A DNA stretch of 64,000 nt from Amoeboaphelidium protococcarum (lineage: Eukaryota; Aphelidiomycota; Aphelidea): assembly GCA_023515745.1 (NCBI GenBank), contig JALECJ010000005.1:868001-932000 (forward strand), given 5' to 3'. Positions 57,357 to 64,000 of the stretch are shown here, one piece after another. The notes beneath the pieces were generated by a model that was given only the letters and a program-made list of their open reading frames with translations, was not told where the DNA came from and did not search any database. Both the position numbers and the translations under genes were made by a program. The first letter of the stretch is position 1, and each line of letters starts with the position of its first letter.

Positions 57357-60300
57357 TCATCGCGAGGACCATTTGTTTACATAACGCAGGTATGAGTGAA
57401 CATTGTATTTACTGGTGCTAGAACTGGCGCCAAGTCTTGAGCTGCTATGTTTTCCAACGATTGAAGCAGAAGCTCTCTTTTTACCAATCACAGTGGATTC
57501 TTAAGTAGATAATGATGAAGATTCTTACTACTCCTAGACCATAAGGATCACCTCTTACCGCTTGGTAAGATTGTAAGCAATGTGATCATAGTACTTGGTA
57601 AGCGTATTCTTCAGTTAACTTTCACGGACACCTTTCGGGTTGAGCCAGCAGAGAAGTTCGTCAACTTAATCCACAGTCTCATAGTACGCCCATTCATCAT
57701 CTTATAACCAATTGCTTGACCCTAAAGCATCACCAGGCCGCTTATTCTTATAGCCATTAGGTAGAGTGACAAAAGCGTCCACCTACCAGCCAGTCAACTA
57801 TTAATCTTTTGCATTAAACTCCACAGGTTTTCGCTTTCTGGACATTAGAGCGGTAGCACCGGATATCAGGCCGAGGTATTCTACTCTACCAGAGCCTTGT
57901 ACTAGCAGTCGCCCAGATCCATAGGGTATTATGCCATTGGCTTTATGCCCCGGACCTTGCGGCACCCCAAACTCGGACACTGCTCCAGCTCCACTCCCAA
58001 ATCCATCCATCCACCAGTATTTATTCCAGAATCTATCATAGCCCAACAATTTACCCTTTGAAGCGCCACTATGAATTCTAATTTCTCTATCCAACTGCAA
58101 ATCTTTTCTATGGATCTTTATGAGCTCCTAATCGAGCTGCCGCTTCTACTCTGCATCTTGGCGCTTCTGCTAACTTCTAGCTCTGGCCTCAGCACGAGCT
58201 TATTGTACTTAAAGCTTCTTCTTGGCCTCCTCAGCTTCTTTCAACTGTTATTATAATTTCATTTTCTCTTGCCTGTTAGCGCGACCATCCTTGTCAAGAT
58301 CTGCCAATTTCCTCTCCAACTCCTGGATAACATAATCATATTCTGAATATTCATCGCTCATTTCATCATCATCATCATCGTCGTCTTCCTCTTCATTGTC
58401 GCTTGACTCAATAGCATCATCTATATCGTCTACATCACTATCGTCCGCTATACTTTAAGACGATTCGTTGCCATCAATATCCATTCGATCTTGATCATCG
58501 TTGGCTTACAAAGATGAATATTTCACAGACTTTTTGGTCTTTGAACCACCGACAACATCAGCTGGGACAGTAGCACTAGTAGACTCTTAAGATTTAGATA
58601 GGGTATCATTCTCCTTCTATACTAATTCCTTCTAAGAACTTTCTAACTCCCTCTTGCGCGCCTCCACTTCTCTCTTATCTCTTCTTAACTCCGGTAATGC
58701 AGAGGCGCACTAGCTCATATAATCTCTGATGGCCTTGCTGCATATCACAGACTCATTGATCACAAACTTGAATAGCGCCAACATTTCCGAGAGATCAATC
58801 TACGAGAAGCGTTGAGATATCTAAGTATCCCCGCCAGAACTACCAGATGACTTGGGAAAACTGAGAGCAGATTGCAAAAGTGCTTTTCCAGTCGTAGGAT
58901 CAATGAGAACATTTTGCGCAGATATCTTTGACAAGACTGAAGATAAGCAGGGAAGATGCACAATAGTGGCTGTAGTTGCCAAATAAGTTGCCACCACCTC
59001 CATCCAAGTACTACTAGTCAGAGACATTCTCCACCACTGCTTACTTATCTCAATTCCAGTCTGAGCATGATCAATAGAAGCATCGTCACTTGTTGCAGTG
59101 TCATCTGTAATTGATTAAGAGGAAGCTTTATTACCATTATCTCCCAATTCCTGATCTTCTTCCGTTGAATCCACATCTAAATCTTCATCATACTCTTGAT
59201 CTATATCAACATCATCCTCAGCACTATCATCGCCATCATCAATCAACATTTAATCACTGATTTAAATCTCATTCACAGCCGCTTCCAACAGCCTCCCTTT
59301 ACTCTTCTTCTGCATACTGACAATCTTGTGCTTGGGCAACTGCTTTGATAATTTCTCCAGCTTGGCATGTACTTGCGCTGAATGTCTGGCAGCGAATTTT
59401 AACAGCGTAACAAATGCAGCCACCAATATAGGAGGTATTTGTGAGGAAGATGAGCGAGTTACAGCATCATGTTACTATTGCAACTACAGTGTGGATGAAA
59501 ACAATAGACTCTACTCGAAATCATCCAGTGTGAACGGGCTCAACTACAGAGGCTTTGCATAGACGAATAGAAAGTTCCAAATGTACAATACATCAGCCAC
59601 GTACTCACTATCGACTCTGAAATGTTTATTGGGAACAGGAACGGCAGACGTCTACATTTCTGGGTGCTAACTAGGCTTCTGATACAACGGAAGCTCCGAA
59701 TCTTCCACGGGATATTTGGGCTTCTACAACAGAATCACCAAAGACCCTGTGCGTTTATGCTTGGCGGGCGAGGATTAAGATGAAGACTTCTTGGTAGTAC
59801 CACCACCAGATGACGCAGATACATCCCTCTTCTACAAGCGTTTAGTCACAGGATCCCAAAGACCGGCTGGTGGTGAAAAAGACACGCCAAAATCAAGCGC
59901 AATCTCATCCTTTACAATCCATGGTGCCCCGTAATAAGACTCCCTCTGAATACACTCTTTAAGAAATGGACGTAGTGCAACTTTAGACACGGCATTTCGT
60001 TCACGACTGAGTTCATTACTTGAGCAAGTTATCAAATCAGGATTATCCGTATACTATTTAGGCACTGGTCTATTCATATCATCAGTAACATTATACACCT
60101 GATACTTGGAATCATCCAACTTTTTTATCACTTTGACCATGGTTACTTGGTTTTAATCCGAATTACCATTAACAGTACTACCACCAGCTTTAGAATTACC
60201 CTTTCCATTAAGAGACTTGGAATTACTGATACTAGCCGGATCACCCTTGCATTCATATGAAAGCACTTCATCTGCATAGAAATTAACACTGACTTCATCA

Positions 60301-60711
60301 TAAATCTAATCAACCAGCTGTTCAAATCTTCCAGTAACATGGTACTGGGCCATCTCCAGTGCTCTCTTCTACACCGGACGGGGGATCTTAGTCTGAGGCT
60401 CTCGCGCCTTCAACTCACTCAGCAGAGCTTCCTCATACGTGAGACTATCCTTCTACGTAGCTGCACAAGTCCACGTTCGCTTACGATACTCGGCGGATCG
60501 ATTGCTATAGTCTCTACACATTCGTACTTAGTCACACTTGATGTAAGAGTAAATGAATGAATGAATACAGATCTAAGGTGAATGCTTACTCTAAATCAGA
60601 GCAAATCTCTTTCGTCTACCTAATTACCCAAACTTCCTCTACGTCTTGAGATTGAGGAGCTTTCGACAGATCGTGCGGTACAACATACGGTTCACCATTC
60701 AGGAGTGGCAT
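57357..60711 (-). CDS. ACF1/ITC1-type ISWI partner (WAC-DDT-WHIM)
   Basis: Minus strand, from MPLLNGEPYV at 60711 (as in ACF1, MPLLxxxPF) to TGA 57357, about 1100 residues. The WAC domain is split: EEVWVIRQTKEICSDLE, then after an intron or shift near 60560-60600, RKRTWTCAATQKDSLTYEEAL. Next come APWIVKDEIALDFGVS (the WAC-linked block of ITC1), a DDT-like region with acidic linkers and coiled coil, and WHIM motifs IRIHSGASKGKLLGYDRFWN and YWWMDG, QDDEWAYYETVDQVDELLCW and ESQLKNTL. Partner of ISWI in nucleosome spacing. No PHD or bromodomain, so closer to fungal ITC1 than to animal ACF1. Exon structure at the 5' end is unresolved. Confidence 0.82.
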
Positions 60712-61421
60712 TTCGTTGATGTGGATTATATTATTAGAGTATTGTTTCACCTAATAGAGTGTAAATTCAGTTTAATGATATGTACCAGATTTATTATGGA
60801 CCGTGCAGTGTGCTACCTAGTCAAGTTTATTTTGATAATAAAGTTATGAAATGATAAACAGAAATGGGAAAGGAGAAGAAGTGTGAGAGGTCGGAGATTG
60901 GTTGAGAGAATTGAGTTTATTCAGATGGGCGGAGTTGTTCTTCTCTACGAATCTGGATATTGTTGTTCTTGTCGTTGTTGTTGAGCAATAGAGGTGGCGC
61001 GATGTGGATACTAGATTCGACTGAGGGTATCGAAATTTTCGCGTTAAAAAACTGCATTTTTATGAAGGGATATCTTTTACAATATGCCATCTACAGTTGT
61101 TGTAAATTAACAGACAGATAATTGTTAACCTTGACATCACTACAGTATGCTTACAGTTGGATGCTTCGAAGATTGCCGCTTTCTTTCTCGCTCGCTCGCT
61201 CTCTCGTTCTGTTTCATCTTTGTAAAATAACTTTGAACTCTGGTGGGTGGGTGCACTTTCCACTTAAAGCTATATAGCTAAATTAACCAAGTCACGTCAA
61301 GTGTGTATAGGTGTAAATGCATTTGAGAAAGAATTTCAAAAGAGTTTACGGTTAAATTTAGTATCCTTTTTACTTCAGATCACACTCTCATATTTCATTC
61401 CGCGTCAATGATCATAGCCAT
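60712..61421. other. Intergenic, between ACF1-like gene and TRRAP 3' end
   Basis: 710 bp with ORFs only on chance scale. Contains a CGCTCGCT pyrimidine repeat near 61187-61206. It should hold the ACF1-like promoter and the TRRAP terminator. Confidence 0.45.
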
Positions 61422-64000
61422 GGATGGTACAGAGGACCCATCAGAACCAAGTTATTAGGATTAGTAGCCTCAGATATCTTCTTGGTGATTGGCAAAGTTA
61501 AAGGCTTAGTAGGCGGTTTGGAATCCTATTACTACTGATCAGCTTCTCCAGAATCTGGTGCTTTCGAACAGCGCATCTCCTTCGCAGCCAACTCTTCCAG
61601 TCTTGTAACCATCGCATTAACGTTCTCTTCCACCTTTACAGCCAACTCTTACGCGTCTTTAAATACAACACCGCCACCAGGCTAGTACTTCTACCAGTAC
61701 AGCAATTCATCACGAACAAACAGAGGCAGCAATTGACTCATATCGTACTCAGGCAGACTCAGAGAGAACGCCGCACTCAGCATTGAGGACACAAAGACAC
61801 CAGCCATCAACTCTGGTCCTATAAAGTTCTGCAGTTATGGAGTTAATCTGAACGGTACACTTTCACCACTTGCAATCTGTGCTTACTTGTTCACATGCGG
61901 CATCATATCGGTCCATTCAATCTAGCCACTGGTTAGACCAAAGTTCAGTTTACCAGGCAATCTGTTACTAACAGCCCACATATACTAAATACAGTAAGAG
62001 GTGACCAAGTTCTTTGCAACAGATCTCTTCAACAACCAAAAGTCCTCATATGACTTCATTCTCTACATCAAACAGGACGAAAGTAAATTGTTTTAAACCC
62101 AATTGCTTTAGATCGTCTAGAAGATTTCCAAATTAAAATTCTGCAAATCTTGTCTACTGTTGATGTCAGACTGGATATACTTTTGCAAATGCAGCAAGTA
62201 CTACACACACGGCTCATCCTTGACGTATCCTTTCTATTCGCAGTAGTCGTCATAAATGCGCTGTAGAGATATAGCTGACACATCACTCTCCACCAACCTT
62301 ACGCTGGATGCAAGCGACACAATCTTCGGAGTGTAGAGAGATAATTCGCGCTTTCTAGACTCCACCTTCCTGCCCAGGACATCATTGCACATTCTCATAA
62401 ACTACAGCAGAGTCTCCTCGCGTCTAGAATGTTTAGATGAGGGGTTCTGAATCATGAATGGGTACTTATTACCATCCTGTCCAATGAAGTATATACGTCG
62501 GCTCCATACACCAACACCGCTCTTAACAACATCCACTTCACTCTACAGACGCTCAATCTTTACAAAACTCTCACCAGCATCCAGCAGGTTCAAGTACTAA
62601 CCGGGAACTTCAACATCATCAAACTTCTAATACTCAAATTCAGCCAAATAGTTACTCAGCTGATGTAAATTCAACTTGCGTTACTTAACACCAAGAACAA
62701 GATCCAGTTTAGCCACCCACTGCCTGCACAAAACTACAATCTACTCGAGAGATGGACCATTCTGCACTAAATCACGCTCCAAATCGTTCTTGAACTTGCT
62801 GGTGGACACATACGGACTCTGCAAAAACTTCAAAATGGTCTTCTGTATGCTGTTGGATGGCTATAGACTCGTGTCTTATCCATCAACGATCTTGTTCACC
62901 AGCTGTGTATAAGCATCAGAAAGCAAAGCAGATAGAATTCTGTGGATTTCCTCATCAGCAGTTGGCTTCAACCTGGCCAGAATCTGATCAACCATAGTTT
63001 CCATAGTCAAAGTCAGTAGAGGATACGCAGTCTTCAAGATTGCCATAATATCATCAATTTAATCAGCCGGGCTCTTATTCCCAGTCTGTACCAAAGTGTC
63101 CATATCATCAGCACTAGAAGCAGCGGTGGACTTTTACTAGCTAGCCGCACCATCACCATCAATATCCATAGCTTGAGAATTCATCTCACCAGAAGAGTCT
63201 TCAGGCTCGCTCATCTACAATCCAATTAATTTACCTTAAATTTCATCATTAGATGTGTTTGCTTGATCTTCAGATAGCTAGAGTTGAGACGAACTTCCGG
63301 CATTAATGGCCGTTGCCACTGGATTATTAGAGATGGATGCAACGGATGACGACGCGGTCAACGTACGAAATGCCCCTGCACCACTCACTGATGAACTTCC
63401 AGTAGTAGCCAAAGAAGCAGTCACCTCTTCTCTATGGCATCTCATTTGAAAGTAGACAGCCTGTGGATACGCTTTAACAATCTTGATTAGGACAGCTTTG
63501 GCAATTGGCGCCTCCTGATGGCTTAGGCTTGATAGCAACTGAGGTATAAAAGTGATCCAATACCAGATGTTCATATTTCCCTTGTAAGCATCAAAAGCCT
63601 TCTAAACAGTACCAGTGGCATCATCTACGGAGAGCAACCATAAGATTCGGGCAATATACTTGCGGCAACGACGACTGTTATACAGCTCGCATGCATGCAG
63701 ATAACAATTTACCGCATTCGCAGCATAGCTTATCTACTTGGTCGACTAGAATTGCGTGTCATTAAACTGAGCCCATGCCAGCCATCCTTTAGGCAAATTG
63801 GCGTCGATCTAGATTGCAGAGCTGAACGCAGCATTGGCTTCCTGCACGAAATCCAACTTGGCCAGAAATTCTCCCTTGAGAGCAAAGAATTCAGCGCGCT
63901 AAGGCTATTAGAAATATCCCAAATTAGTGTTTGATATCACCTCCAGTCCACTAATGTATTCATCGCTGTCATCCATGTAGCACTTGGCCTACTCACGAAG
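61422..64000 (-). CDS. TRA1: TRRAP/Tra1, C-terminal part (gene continues beyond window)
   Basis: About 859 codons of the C-terminus; the N-terminus lies beyond 64000. The FAT region reads GLEVISNTNLGYF, FALKGEFLAKLDFVQEANAA, CYLHACELYNSRRCRKYIA, LWLLSVDD, WYWITFIPQLLSSLS and YPQAVYFQMR, each a TRRAP block. The PI3K-like domain lacks catalytic residues as in all TRRAP proteins (RRIYFIGQDGNKYPFMIQN, SRREETLLQFMRM, SESDVSAISL-type segment, VPFRLTPQL). It ends GPLYHPWL, equivalent to the WHPWL end of human TRRAP. Scaffold of NuA4 and SAGA that binds activators. Confidence 0.95.

Noticed and set aside
1-64000. Ciliate origin suggested by TAA/TAG as Gln
   Set aside because: SAICAR synthetase, golgin-84, DCAF12, ITC1-type and fungal-like M43 and lipase genes fit opisthokonts better; not fully excluded without phylogeny.

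Overview
The window is a gene-dense stretch of eukaryotic nuclear DNA read with a variant genetic code. In almost every recognisable protein TAA and TAG occur in frame where the family has glutamine or a variable polar residue, and genes end only at TGA (NCBI table 6 style). Read this way, interrupted ORFs fuse into full-length proteins, for example a 2415-codon TOR kinase. Introns are few, short (38-71 nt) and GT-AG. The gene set is opisthokont-like: golgin-84, Integrator subunit 11, DCAF12, SETD2 with WW and SRI domains, an ACF1/ITC1 subunit, a eukaryotic SAICAR synthetase, IFT122. SAICAR synthetase and golgin-84 argue against a ciliate. My best guess, by inference only, is an aphelid-like relative of fungi (Amoeboaphelidium type).

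Layout. 1-6.6 kb: GDT1/TMEM165 (5' cut), TYW3, a decayed unknown gene, a TIS11-type CCCH protein, a hypothetical gene and an EGF-repeat membrane protein. 6.9-15.3 kb: a fatty-acid-amide-hydrolase-like amidase gene split by a 6.75 kb insert. The insert has inverted ends of about 62 bp and carries a SET-domain ORF, a 768-residue ORF with a RING-like N-terminus and a serine-recombinase-like C-terminus, a duplicated minisatellite and a decayed RecQ-type helicase beside an assembly gap. This is the most unusual part of the window. 15.9-28.2 kb: CCZ1, RPA49, type II NADH dehydrogenase, IFT122, ARP4, SETD2. 28.2-31.9 kb: sparse, with one small secreted protein and Helitron-like remains. 31.9-45.2 kb: M43 metalloprotease, golgin-84, TOR, SAICAR synthetase. 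45.5-64 kb: membrane class 3 lipase, Cys-rich membrane protein, DCAF12, caspase-like protease, INTS11, a coiled-coil protein, a hypothetical gene, a secreted coiled-coil protein, ACF1/ITC1 and the C-terminal part of TRRAP/Tra1.

There are no operons; genes alternate strands with short spacers, often convergent or divergent. Shared themes are chromatin (ARP4, TRRAP, SETD2, ACF1/ITC1), endolysosomal and Golgi traffic (CCZ1, golgin-84) and growth control (TOR). I recognised no tRNA, rRNA or CRISPR array. Identifications come from remembered family motifs; no database search was run.
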